NCBI GenBank assembly: GCA_030654205.1 | Contig: JAURXW010000248.1 | Location: 1 to 7,911, forward strand | Length of the DNA: 7,911 nt | Origin: Bacteriovorax sp. | Lineage (GTDB): Bacteria > Bdellovibrionota > Bacteriovoracia > Bacteriovoracales > Bacteriovoracaceae | Direction of reading: 5' to 3' | Part shown: positions 1-7,150 of the stretch, piece after piece | Layout of the letters: each line of letters begins with the position of its first letter | Position numbering within the stretch: position 1 is the stretch's first letter | Made by a program: the position numbers and the translations under genes | Notes under the pieces: generated by a model | Told to the model about the DNA's origin: nothing | The model's database searches: none | The model's input: the letters and a program-made list of their open reading frames with translations, nothing else

Positions 1-3000
1 TTGGTTTATTAATATAAATATTTGAATGCAACATTTGGTTTTGATCAGCTCCGGGCACTGTCCAAGAAATATTTTGGGTTCCTGTACCAACAAAATAGAT
101 ATCTGTTTTAAACTGAGAGGCGCTATAAGACTTATATTTAATTTCAAAATCTTTATAGACTGAAATTGTTCCACCTTGAACAACATTGTCGGAGGTGTGT
201 TGATTATTAATTGTTAATTTGTTGAGAACAATCATATTTCCTACAATATTAACTGTATTATTCCAAGGCTGAACGAAATCAACATCGTAAAACTGGGTGC
301 TTCCAACGGTGATAGTTGGGGTCGATACTGTCCAACCTCCAAGCATAATTTTAGATGTTCCCATGTTGATAGTTCCAGCGTATCCCATGTCTAAATTATT
401 ACAAACTCTAAGTGTTCCTACAAAAGAAACTGTACCACTCGTTTTTGATGAAGCAGAAAAGTTATCTATGAAAGAATAACCATTAATATCAGTACCTGTA
501 ACAGTTTGGTTACTTGTTCCAATTAATTTTATCGTCGCTCCCTGGCGGTTATAAGCATCGACTTTAGTATAAGTAATATTAACGTTGCCTTTGACTTGTA
601 TTTCTCCTCCACCAGTGTTGGAGTAAATACTCCCCGCATTGGCCAATGCATTTCCATCTTGGGTAAAGTTGCCATTAACAACAACTATTCCCTTCATATC
701 AACAAATTCGTTATATCCACGCATAACTTTTAAATTATTAAAAGCTGTTGGTATCATAAAAATCGAATAATCAATCGTACTCGCAACATTACTTTCAGTG
801 TAAATAACTGTTCCGTTATTATGATTAAACACTGGAGTTCCAATTGTATTATCAACAATCATATATTTTTGAATTGATAAATTTCCAGTTGGTGCTGTGA
901 ATGTTCCATCTTTAATTTTTAGAGAATTCACTACAAGATTTGTAGTGGAAACTCCTACTGTACCAGTCAGGTCAACTGTGATATTCCCAGCACTCTTAAT
1001 CACATCTCCCATAGAAATTGAACTTGTTGGACCAATTAATGTAGAATTTAAACTGGAAATATCACCGTAGTTTGAAGCACTGGCAAAATTTGTAATTAAA
1101 TTTCCACCAACTTTAACAAAGCTTGTACTTAACAACTGATCAAAAAGACCTGTTTCTATTGTTAAATCATTTTGGACGGTATAAGAAAGTGGAGTGGCAC
1201 TCGCCCAATTTTGGGTTTGATTTGTATTTAATGAATTTAAAATTTTTAAATTATAAAATGTTACATTATTGAATCTCGTTTTCATATGGGCATAACTGTG
1301 ACTCAAGACAACTGTTCCGTTATTATGAATAAAATTACCAGTCCCATAGACATACATTATGTAAGTAGAGTTATAAGGTGATGTTATCGTCATGGTAGAT
1401 GCAGGAGCATAAAAAGTACCACCAGTGAACGTAAAAGGATCTGGATTGGCCGTTGAAGTGGCATTAAAACTACTTACATTAGTTGCATTAAATGTACCAC
1501 CGTCAAGATAAAAACCATTATTGGTATTAACCGCAAAACCACTGCCCATCGTTACAATACCAGTGAAATTAGTGGTGAGGTAAATTGAATTCACAGTTAT
1601 AGTACTTGGAATTGTAACATTACAATTAAGACACAAGTTAGTAAAAATCACATCGTCGCTTGAAGTCGGTGGTGTTGCGGCCCCTATGCAATTTCCATTT
1701 ACATCTAAACTACCGCACCAATTTGCCCCTTTGCTATAATCAGAATCTATCGCCCCGGTCCAAGTATATTTTGTATAAATTTTTAAAGAGTAAGTTCCAA
1801 TTGCACTTATTCCACCGACACCATCGTTAATTTGGTATGGAAAATTTGCAGCTCCGGCCCCGTACGCCAAATGGGAAATAGTACAATTTAGTCCGCTGCA
1901 ACTTATTGTTCCAAATTTTGTTAAATTGAAAGATGGTGTGGCAGTGACTACACTTAAAGTATTAATTCCAGCGGAAATATCATTATCGGGATCAGAGGCA
2001 GTACTTATAACATTCACAACGCTTGATCCAGGAAATTTAGCACCTGTGATAAACAAAGATTTCGTTGTATTTGTCGCAACCGGATTATCATTCACGTTCG
2101 TAATCGTTATATTAACCGTCACAACATTCGTACTTGTCATCGGTAAATTATCTTTCACTCGATAAGTAAACGTATCCGAACCAAAGAAATTTGAATTACC
2201 TATATAACTACAAGTTAAATCCAATCCATTCACACTACCTGGCATATCCATACAATTTGTAAGTGTTCCATGCAACGGAGCTGTAACAACTTCATAACTT
2301 AAATTAGCTGCATTTAAACCACTCGCAGGTAAACCTGTATTGGTTAAAGTTATCGCTGTATTCACATCTTCAGAAATAGTCGCACTTTGAGTAGCAGTCG
2401 CTATCGTTGGTCTGCGAACAATAGATGATAAAGTCATAGTCGTTACGTTTGAAGCAGCATCAACTGCTTTGATAAAATAATTTACGTAATGATAAGAAGC
2501 TGTATTAGATAAATAATCTTGATAAAAAATAAATTCAGTAGGAGTGGCCACTGTCCCCGTTCCATTCATGGCCGCTGAAACTTGTCCGCCGGATCCATCT
2601 GGAAAATCAGTTGGGCTATCAGAATATTTTGCATAGACGTAAGTAATAACTGTCGTAGGAGATTTTACACCATCACTAACTTTTATATGTAAATACCAAG
2701 ACGCTGAATTTGGAGCTTCATCAACGTGAGCAGCAGCAATAACTGGAGGGACGTTATCACTTAAAGTTTCAGTTCTTGTTCCATCACATTTAACGTTTCC
2801 ACTTTCATCACGAGCACAAACTGTATAATTATAAGTCTGACCTTGAGTTAATGGAGCTACAGAGTCAGCGTAAGATGTCGTCAATAAACCGTTAGCAATT
2901 TTTTGAATAGTTACATCTCCTGCAATATCAGGAACGCCGGCAATATAGGTACCGGTATCAAAATTAGCGGCACCTTCTTTTCGGTAAATATCATATCTAA

Positions 3001-5197
3001 TTTTATTAAGGGTACTAACATTCTTTTTGACATACTGATTATCAGTTGCACTATTCCAACTTAAATTAACGTTACCACCAGAAACGGTTGATCCCAACGA
3101 AGAAGTAAAGTTTGCACTTGTTGTATCAAGCGAAGTCACTTGGCTATAAATGAGAGTACTAACATTATCAGTTGCTCTCGTTTCATTTCCTAATAAATCG
3201 ACTGCGGAAACAAAAATATTATAAGTGTGATAATCGCGAGCGACGGCAAGATTATAACTGGTCTTAGGAGTCGTCGCACAGCTATTGGCCACGCAGTAAG
3301 TATCAGATAAGAAAACTTTTGAAAAAACTCCTGGAGTAATTTCTTCGATATTGTAAAATTTAAATCCAGCATAATCACTCTTATCGGAAGGAAGAGTCCA
3401 GTTAACTTGAATAATTCCTTGAGATGTAGGTGTTGTGCTAGAGACTCCTAAAAATCCTTGAGGAGGTGTAGTATCAATTAAATTTTTAGAGATGGCCGTT
3501 GAATTGGCGTAGGCCGTACAGTTATCAATAGTGTTGTAATCTGGACTGGCATTATCACAAGCATCGGCCAACATAAAAACAGTATCCCCGTCCGTAAAAC
3601 TAAAATCAGTTATCCCAAAAGTCGCTGTCGTTGGATAGCTTCCGGCCGCATAAGTAAGAGTGGTAATTTGGCCTGCAGTTGGAGAAATTGTATTTTTCCA
3701 AATTTTAACTTTATATTGGTAGACATCACTTGAAGGTGAAGTATTCCAAACCATCGTGAATCTATTAGACGCAATATCATAAGAGACGTTTTGTAATCCA
3801 TCAAATTGAGGTGGTGTTATATCCGGCATTAATTGAGTACGAGAAGAATTTGTATTAGAAATATTTAAGGCCGCATCTTGAGCTTTTAAACAGAAGCTAT
3901 ATTTTTTTCGTGGTGTTAGTCCCGAGACTTTGTAACCAACTAAAGCGGCCGCGGTATAACTGGCAGCACTGAGGGTGTTTGTTAAAACTCCTGTGGTACA
4001 TGGATCTGTTGGAGTCGCTGGAAGAACTGATTCAGTTCTATAAAGCAGATAATAAGTGGCGCCATTTGGATCTGTTGGCTGACTTGTAATAGCAGTCCAC
4101 CCTAATAAAACACTTGTTTCAACCGGTGAATCTAGAGCAACGCTACTTAGTCCAGTAAAAGTTGGGGCCGTTAAATCACCTATCACTAATGTAACTATAT
4201 CTGTAGACGCCGTAATATTTCCACTTGGATCTTCATCGCGCTCAATATAATAATATGTATTACCTTGAATAATTGTATTGTCATCAATCACAGTTGCAGG
4301 ATTGGCCAGATCAGCGACAACAACTGTTTTTACAACTGTTGATAAAATCGCCGCAACGGAATTTGTAGTTGAACGATAAAGTCTTCTTTTATAAACCGCA
4401 CCTTTTGTTTCATCCCATGGGGCCGTTACTTGAGCGACACCATTAAATAAAGAAGCAATTGTGGCCCCACTAGTAGTTGCTGCACCACCATCAAGCATGG
4501 TTAGCGAAATTTCTTTTGTATTGGTATCACAAAGCGCATTTGCATTACAGGCGCGAACTCCAAAACGATAAGGCATATCATCAGCAAGTCCAGAAATTAC
4601 GGCCGTATAAACTCCATAAGTTATTGTGGCCTTTGGTGTGGCCGCAAAATTTACTGCCCCATTCATCGTCGCATACACTGTAAAGTTTTTAGCAACAGCT
4701 CCACCACTTGTTGGCGGCCATGTCACTCTTACTGAGTTGGGAGATAACGGAGTAACCGTATCAATACCGCTAAAAGTTGGAGGATGAATCGCAAGTGTCG
4801 TCCCATCGACAGCTCTATCTCCAATAGTCGTCTGTCCACTTATCGTGGCCACGCACTCGTAACGATAAGTTTGTCCTTCAGCTAAATTAATATCTGTAAA
4901 AGTTGTACTAAAACGATTGTGGGTCGATAGAACATTTATCCCATCTCTATATACCGAAACTTCTGAAGCATTATTAGGAAATGAAAATGTTACTTGAATA
5001 GTTGAAATACTTGCACCATTGGCCACAATACAACCAGTATATCCACTAGTTCCAATAGTTGTACCAGCACCACCTTTAACTTCTTTAGGTTTAATTTGAG
5101 ACATACAGGCCTGCAATAATAAAATTGCAACAGCGTTGATCATCCAAATGAGATATTTAAATTTAAAATTTATTTTAAAATTTATCTTCTCTTTCAT
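1..5197 (-). CDS. Giant modular surface lipoprotein (FN3, cadherin-like and beta-solenoid domains), 3' partial
   Basis: A single open frame runs from an ATG at 5197 to the window edge without a stop, giving 1,732 codons and an unknown remainder. The N-terminus is a lipoprotein signal: Lys-rich residues 1-14, hydrophobic core 15-28, then L-Q-A-C with Cys31 as the predicted lipidated residue. Residue +2 is Met, not Asp, so outer-membrane sorting is plausible. Residues about 40-940 hold roughly eight 100-120 residue FN3-like modules, marked by repeated L-x-x-G-x-x-Y-x-Y-x-V-x-A-x-D-x-x-G-N type strands and T-P-P-x-F-x-G linkers. Residues about 942-1140 are two cadherin/VCBS-like modules (NFFGSDTFTYRVKD, NVNDNP). 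From about 1143 a YTWTGA...GANW motif opens a beta-solenoid-like, Asn/Thr/Gly-rich region. No catalytic motif is visible. A role in adhesion or as a cell-surface scaffold is inferred. ATG 5197 was chosen because AGGA lies 6 nt upstream; an in-frame ATG at 5245 has no ribosome-binding site. Confidence 0.9.
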   Translation of the reverse strand, partial: MKEKINFKINFKFKYLIWMINAVAILLLQACMSQIKPKEVKGGAGTTIGTSGYTGCIVANGASISTIQVTFSFPNNASEVSVYRDGINVLSTHNRFSTTFTDINLAEGQTYRYECVATISGQTTIGDRAVDGTTLAIHPPTFSGIDTVTPLSPNSVRVTWPPTSGGAVAKNFTVYATMNGAVNFAATPKATITYGVYTAVISGLADDMPYRFGVRACNANALCDTNTKEISLTMLDGGAATTSGATIASLFNGVAQVTAPWDETKGAVYKRRLYRSTTNSVAAILSTVVKTVVVADLANPATVIDDNTIIQGNTYYYIERDEDPSGNITASTDIVTLVIGDLTAPTFTGLSSVALDSPVETSVLLGWTAITSQPTDPNGATYYLLYRTESVLPATPTDPCTTGVLTNTLSAASYTAAALVGYKVSGLTPRKKYSFCLKAQDAALNISNTNSSRTQLMPDITPPQFDGLQNVSYDIASNRFTMVWNTSPSSDVYQYKVKIWKNTISPTAGQITTLTYAAGSYPTTATFGITDFSFTDGDTVFMLADACDNASPDYNTIDNCTAYANSTAISKNLIDTTPPQGFLGVSSTTPTSQGIIQVNWTLPSDKSDYAGFKFYNIEEITPGVFSKVFLSDTYCVANSCATTPKTSYNLAVARDYHTYNIFVSAVDLLGNETRATDNVSTLIYSQVTSLDTTSANFTSSLGSTVSGGNVNLSWNSATDNQYVKKNVSTLNKIRYDIYRKEGAANFDTGTYIAGVPDIAGDVTIQKIANGLLTTSYADSVAPLTQGQTYNYTVCARDESGNVKCDGTRTETLSDNVPPVIAAAHVDEAPNSASWYLHIKVSDGVKSPTTVITYVYAKYSDSPTDFPDGSGGQVSAAMNGTGTVATPTEFIFYQDYLSNTASYHYVNYFIKAVDAASNVTTMTLSSIVRRPTIATATQSATISEDVNTAITLTNTGLPASGLNAANLSYEVVTAPLHGTLTNCMDMPGSVNGLDLTCSYIGNSNFFGSDTFTYRVKDNLPMTSTNVVTVNITITNVNDNPVATNTTKSLFITGAKFPGSSVVNVISTASDPDNDISAGINTLSVVTATPSFNLTKFGTISCSGLNCTISHLAYGAGAANFPYQINDGVGGISAIGTYSLKIYTKYTWTGAIDSDYSKGANWCGSLDVNGNCIGAATPPTSSDDVIFTNLCLNCNVTIPSTITVNSIYLTTNFTGIVTMGSGFAVNTNNGFYLDGGTFNATNVSSFNATSTANPDPFTFTGGTFYAPASTMTITSPYNSTYIMYVYGTGNFIHNNGTVVLSHSYAHMKTRFNNVTFYNLKILNSLNTNQTQNWASATPLSYTVQNDLTIETGLFDQLLSTSFVKVGGNLITNFASASNYGDISSLNSTLIGPTSSISMGDVIKSAGNITVDLTGTVGVSTTNLVVNSLKIKDGTFTAPTGNLSIQKYMIVDNTIGTPVFNHNNGTVIYTESNVASTIDYSIFMIPTAFNNLKVMRGYNEFVDMKGIVVVNGNFTQDGNALANAGSIYSNTGGGEIQVKGNVNITYTKVDAYNRQGATIKLIGTSNQTVTGTDINGYSFIDNFSASSKTSGTVSFVGTLRVCNNLDMGYAGTINMGTSKIMLGGWTVSTPTITVGSTQFYDVDFVQPWNNTVNIVGNMIVLNKLTINNQHTSDNVVQGGTISVYKDFEIKYKSYSASQFKTDIYFVGTGTQNISWTVPGADQNQMLHSNIYINKP
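806..824 (-). repeat. 19-bp direct repeat in the solenoid region, copy A
   Basis: Nineteen identical bases recur at 1310-1328. On the minus strand they encode HNNGTV in the same frame, 504 bp (168 codons) apart. Each is followed further on by an F-N-N-x unit and an N-L-K strand, so they mark corresponding points of a solenoid repeat. Confidence 0.6.
1310..1328 (-). repeat. 19-bp direct repeat in the solenoid region, copy B
   Basis: The upstream partner, in gene order, of the copy at 806-824. It encodes the HNNGTV motif after NFI, where the other copy has VFN before it. Surrounding DNA has diverged. Confidence 0.6.
1771..2374 (-). other. Two cadherin/VCBS-like modules
   Basis: Residues about 942-1040 read SEDVNTAITL, a P-x-H-G-T-L-T turn, then GNSNFFGSDTFTYRVKD and end in ITNVNDNPVATN. 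This is the usual form of cadherin-like tandem modules of bacterial surface proteins (Asn-Asp-Asn-Pro linker, possible calcium ligands). The second module, about 1041-1140, has an SDPDND motif and ends FPYQINDGVGG before SLKIYTK. Calcium binding is known for related domains and is only inferred here. Confidence 0.75.
2375..5080 (-). other. Block of about eight fibronectin type III-like modules
   Basis: Approximate module starts, in residues of the large lipoprotein, are 40, 138, 243, 345, 463, 579, 695 and 817. Most end in an F/G-strand signature such as GQTYRYECVA, MPYRFGVRAC, KKYSFCLKAQD, HTYNIFVSAVDLLGN or QTYNYTVCARDESGN. Linkers repeat a T/P-P-x-F-x-G pattern. Many modules carry a Cys in the final strand and another nearby, so disulfides within modules are possible. 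The modules have diverged strongly; I see no near-identical DNA copies here. Boundaries are judged by eye and may be off by 10-15 residues. Confidence 0.75.
5108..5197 (-). other. Lipoprotein (Sec/SPII) signal peptide of the large surface protein
   Basis: Codons 1-30 encode a positively charged n-region with seven lysines, a hydrophobic stretch (LIWMINAVAILLL) and the lipobox residues L28-Q29-A30 directly before Cys31. This matches the signal peptidase II pattern (small residue at -1, Leu at -3). Gln at -2 is less usual but tolerated. Cleavage before Cys31 is predicted, not shown. Confidence 0.8.
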
Positions 5198-5203
5198 AAT
5201 GAA

Positions 5204-5207
5204 TCCT
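5204..5207 (-). promoter_or_regulatory. Ribosome-binding site of the large lipoprotein gene
   Basis: AGGA on the minus strand lies 6 nt before the ATG at 5197. It decides the start against the in-frame ATG at 5245, which has no purine-rich element at a suitable distance and would place polar and charged residues ahead of the signal peptide. Confidence 0.65.
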
Positions 5208-5267
5208 AATGGCCTAAATATACTTAAAACTAAAAACTTCTGCATAAATCATTATCGTCTAATTTGG

Positions 5268-5289
5268 GCCCTACTTTATAAGTTTGGGC
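5268..5289 (-). other. Imperfect hairpin in the lipoprotein leader
   Basis: On the minus strand GCCC-AA-ACTT-ATA-AAGT-A-GGGC can fold into two short stems (4 bp each) separated by a small internal loop. It would lie in the 5' untranslated leader, about 70 nt before the start codon. There is no following T-run, so it is not a normal intrinsic terminator. A role is not established. Confidence 0.2.
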
Positions 5290-5332
5290 ACCCCGAGCTA
5301 GATTTTTTAGAATCACTTGAATTTTTGTAGTT

Positions 5333-5338
5333 ATTATA
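5333..5338 (-). promoter_or_regulatory. Possible -10 box for the large lipoprotein gene
   Basis: A perfect TATAAT on the minus strand lies 135 nt upstream of the start codon, in the gap between the insertion sequence and the lipoprotein gene. The best -35-like hexamer, TTCAAA, is weak and spaced at about 19 nt. In such AT-rich DNA the box could be chance. If real, it lies inside the insertion's downstream flank and the gene keeps its own promoter despite the insertion. Confidence 0.25.
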
Positions 5339-5405
5339 AGGAGATAGTAAAATAAGCTTTGAAGGGCATATATTGAGTTAGAAAGTTGTTTTTGATCAAA
5401 GTGCC

Positions 5406-5413
5406 AAAATTAT
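5406..5413 (+). repeat. Possible target-site duplication, left copy
   Basis: AAAATTAT directly left of the element matches AATATTAT directly right of it (7143-7150) at 7 of 8 positions. IS66 elements usually make 8-bp duplications. The match is imperfect and the sequence is pure A/T, so chance cannot be excluded. Confidence 0.3.
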
Positions 5414-5414
5414 A

Positions 5415-5439
5415 GGGCATGCTCAATAAAGTGAGGGTT
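5415..5439 (+). repeat. Left terminal inverted repeat of the IS66-type element
   Basis: Reads inwards GGGCATGCTCAATAAA, then GTGAGGGTT. Compared with the right end, 23 of 25 positions agree, with mismatches at positions 17 and 21. It overlaps the last bases of the transposase gene (stop codon 5438-5440). Confidence 0.85.
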
Positions 5440-7066
5440 AAATCTGAGTTTCAATAATAGTCGACAGTTGAGGTAATTGGTTTAATTCCTTAAATCGGTC
5501 TTGAAGATAAAGAAAAAAACTCAATCCATTTTTTCTCACCGTTTGATAAAGACTAATCCATAAATTTCCAGCGGCAGCACCTTTTAAGTTTTTATGTCCA
5601 CCTGATATTTTTCTTCTTATAACTTTTTCTCTGATATACGACTCAGCTTGATTATTGTGAATCGGAATAGTCGGATGATCTAAAAAAGTTAGTAAATTTT
5701 CTTTTCTGGAAAGAGTATTGTCTCTGCAATGGTTAATCATAAATGAGTTCCATTTTTTTTCAAAGAGAGCTTTGAAATGTAGTTCAATTTTTTGTCTTAG
5801 TTCTATACTTGGAAAAAACTTATAACTTTCCATCAAATCAAATAGGTCCCATGCTCGTTCAAAAAATAAATCTAATTCCTCTCTGACATATTCACTGCTA
5901 ATTTTTATTTCTCGATAGTGACGAAGTTCATGTATCCAACACTCTTGATGCCAATCCAAAATTTCTCGATATTCACCAGCAGAATCACTTATAAGTCCTT
6001 CAGGAATTACTCCCAGCAAGTTTTTCTTCCATGCTGAAAGCAGCGCACTTGTTTTTATAAAATTAATTGATTTCGTATCAGCAATTTTAAACGATAAGAT
6101 TAAAGCATCTATCTCATCCTCGCTATATTCTTTCTTCGACATAATGGTTTTAAGTTTTATGTAAATTTTTTGATTCTTCTTAAATTTTCTTTTTTCGAGC
6201 CACAATAGAGCGTCCTCATCGATCAGATAAATCAAATTCTGGCTCATAATGAGGCATTTCACAGCATCAAGCCGACTTCTTGTCTGAACTGTCGAATGGT
6301 AACTAAAATACTTATTCCCATGACATAGGTTGAAGCAACTTTTACCATGGACATACATTCCAGTTGCATCAATATTTAAAGCTGGGGACATTTTTATTCC
6401 ACTGACTTTTGCATTATTCATTTCATCTGAAAAACTAGAATTAATATTAGTTAAAATATTTGAAATTTCGCCTGCTGAAATAATAACACCTAAATCCGCT
6501 AAGAATTTTTCTATTTTATTTTCTGTCGACCGAAGTCCGACATAAAGCATAACAATAAAAGATCTTAGCTCAGGGCCGAATTGACTCCCTTGAAAGCCGG
6601 AAGGAAGTTTGCCTTCAAAATATTTTTTAAGTGATGGGGAATACCATCTTTCAATTTTAAATTTAACATTATCAGTTTTAAGAATTATATTTTGAACAGT
6701 AATTTCACGATGGCCTTTAAATTCTGCATCAGCTGGCAGTTTATCTTTATCCGCAGGGCATTTTTCTTCGCGGTCGATTTTGACTACATCATTTTTACTT
6801 TTCTTTTTCCAGTTTTTCTTTCGGTCTTTTTTTGATGGTTTCTGGTGATGAAGATCTTTTTTGTCTTTCTTATCCTTAAATTTTGGAATTTCTTGTTCAC
6901 CAATTAATTTTCTCAAGCGATCTTTTAAATCTGAAACTTCTTTTTTCAAATCTTCGTTCTCTTCAACTTTTTCTTCATATGCCCCTAAGAGCTTTTTAAA
7001 ATGCTCAATAAGTCCCGACGGGGACAGAATAGAGGTGATTTTATGAAGGTCGTTTAAGTTGAACAT
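5438..7066 (-). CDS. IS66 family DDE transposase (TnpC-like), 542 aa, complete
   Basis: Catalyses cut-and-paste or related movement of the element by DDE chemistry. Residues about 29-57 form a short coiled coil, followed by a very Lys-rich stretch (62-110) that probably contacts DNA. The catalytic core shows NIDATGMYVHGK (D233), LISDSAGEY (D361), CWIHELRHYREI (376-387) and PIHNNQAESYIREKVIRRKISGG with E475, ending in a GAAAGNLWISLYQTVRKNGLSFFLYL block typical of the IS66 C-terminus. The usual N-terminal zinc ribbon is not recognisable; only one Cys (EKCP, 103) lies there. The D233-D361 spacing of 128 residues is wide for the family. The ATG at 7066 follows an in-frame TAA at 7076-7078 but lacks a clear Shine-Dalgarno sequence, so expression may be weak, as is usual for transposases. 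The family call is sure; activity is inferred. Confidence 0.95.
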   Translation of the reverse strand: MFNLNDLHKITSILSPSGLIEHFKKLLGAYEEKVEENEDLKKEVSDLKDRLRKLIGEQEIPKFKDKKDKKDLHHQKPSKKDRKKNWKKKSKNDVVKIDREEKCPADKDKLPADAEFKGHREITVQNIILKTDNVKFKIERWYSPSLKKYFEGKLPSGFQGSQFGPELRSFIVMLYVGLRSTENKIEKFLADLGVIISAGEISNILTNINSSFSDEMNNAKVSGIKMSPALNIDATGMYVHGKSCFNLCHGNKYFSYHSTVQTRSRLDAVKCLIMSQNLIYLIDEDALLWLEKRKFKKNQKIYIKLKTIMSKKEYSEDEIDALILSFKIADTKSINFIKTSALLSAWKKNLLGVIPEGLISDSAGEYREILDWHQECWIHELRHYREIKISSEYVREELDLFFERAWDLFDLMESYKFFPSIELRQKIELHFKALFEKKWNSFMINHCRDNTLSRKENLLTFLDHPTIPIHNNQAESYIREKVIRRKISGGHKNLKGAAAGNLWISLYQTVRKNGLSFFLYLQDRFKELNQLPQLSTIIETQI

Positions 7067-7081
7067 GGAAGGATTTTAGAA

Positions 7082-7100
7082 TGGCCGACTTAATAGGCCA
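7082..7100 (-). other. Short inverted repeat just upstream of the transposase start
   Basis: TGGCC and GGCCA arms (5 bp) flank a 9-nt loop, 16 nt before the transposase ATG. In RNA entering from outside the element, this hairpin could hinder translation of the transposase, as is known for some insertion sequences. The stem is short, so this is tentative. Confidence 0.2.
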
Positions 7101-7117
7101 AACAAAATCGTTAGGGG

Positions 7118-7142
7118 AACCTTCAATTTATTGAGCATGCCC
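7118..7142 (-). repeat. Right terminal inverted repeat of the IS66-type element
   Basis: On the minus strand it reads GGGCATGCTCAATAAA, then TTGAAGGTT, pairing with the left end at 23 of 25 positions. It lies 51 bp upstream of the transposase start. Its inner part includes TTGAAG, which could serve as a weak -35 element. Confidence 0.85.
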
Positions 7143-7150
7143 AATATTAT
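7143..7150 (+). repeat. Possible target-site duplication, right copy
   Basis: AATATTAT abuts the right inverted repeat and differs from the left candidate (5406-5413) only at the third base. See the left copy for the caveats. Confidence 0.3.

Larger units (their letters stand above)
1..1770 (-). other. Beta-solenoid-like C-terminal region of the lipoprotein (continues beyond window)
   Basis: After the cadherin-like modules a YTWTGAIDSDYSKGANW motif appears, followed by PPTSSDDVIF. This kind of entry sequence is common before bacterial beta-helix or solenoid repeats. What follows is long, low in charge and rich in Asn, Thr, Gly, Ile and Val. Short strand units recur, for example HNNGTV followed later by F-N-N-[VL] and a [FY]-x-N-L-K-[IV] unit, seen around residues 1290-1320 and again about 168 residues on. 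The fold is inferred from composition and repeats. Confidence 0.6.
5414..7142 (-). mobile_element. IS66-type insertion sequence, single-ORF (ISBst12-like) layout, apparently intact
   Basis: The element is about 1.73 kb: one full-length DDE transposase bounded by inverted repeats that share a 16-bp identical core (GGGCATGCTCAATAAA read inwards from both ends). Classical IS66 elements carry three genes (tnpA, tnpB, tnpC). A known subgroup typified by ISBst12 carries only the tnpC-like transposase, and this element matches that layout. There is no room for additional genes: 76 bp lie between the right end and the transposase start, and the stop codon overlaps the left repeat. The exact outer boundary is uncertain by a few bases; repeat similarity continues weakly outwards to about 5401 and 7156. 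The intact reading frame suggests recent or still possible activity. Confidence 0.82.

Noticed and set aside
297..2165. Short plus-strand open frames at 297-479 and 1926-2165
   Set aside because: They lie opposite the continuous lipoprotein frame, have no ribosome-binding sites, and their composition mirrors the antisense of Thr/Asn/Val-rich repeats.
3190..3804. Minus-strand open frames at 3190-3378 and 3610-3804
   Set aside because: They are other frames of the same strand within the lipoprotein gene, lack start signals and show no domain-like sequence.
1..5197. CRISPR or diversity-generating repeat structure
   Set aside because: Repeats here are protein-level domain repeats without regular spacers, and no reverse transcriptase or Cas gene is present.
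5136..5330. Plus-strand open frame across the lipoprotein start region
   Set aside because: It overlaps the signal peptide region and leader in antisense, has no ribosome-binding site, and its Phe/Ile/Leu content comes from AT-rich DNA.
5338..5343. AAGGAG on the plus strand, like a ribosome-binding site
   Set aside because: No usable start codon follows at a suitable distance; the nearest TTG opens a frame of only a few codons.
6330..7046. Plus-strand open frames at 6330-6545 and 6861-7046
   Set aside because: Both are antisense to conserved transposase segments; the Ser/Phe-rich product of the second is simply the complement of the Lys/Glu-rich region.
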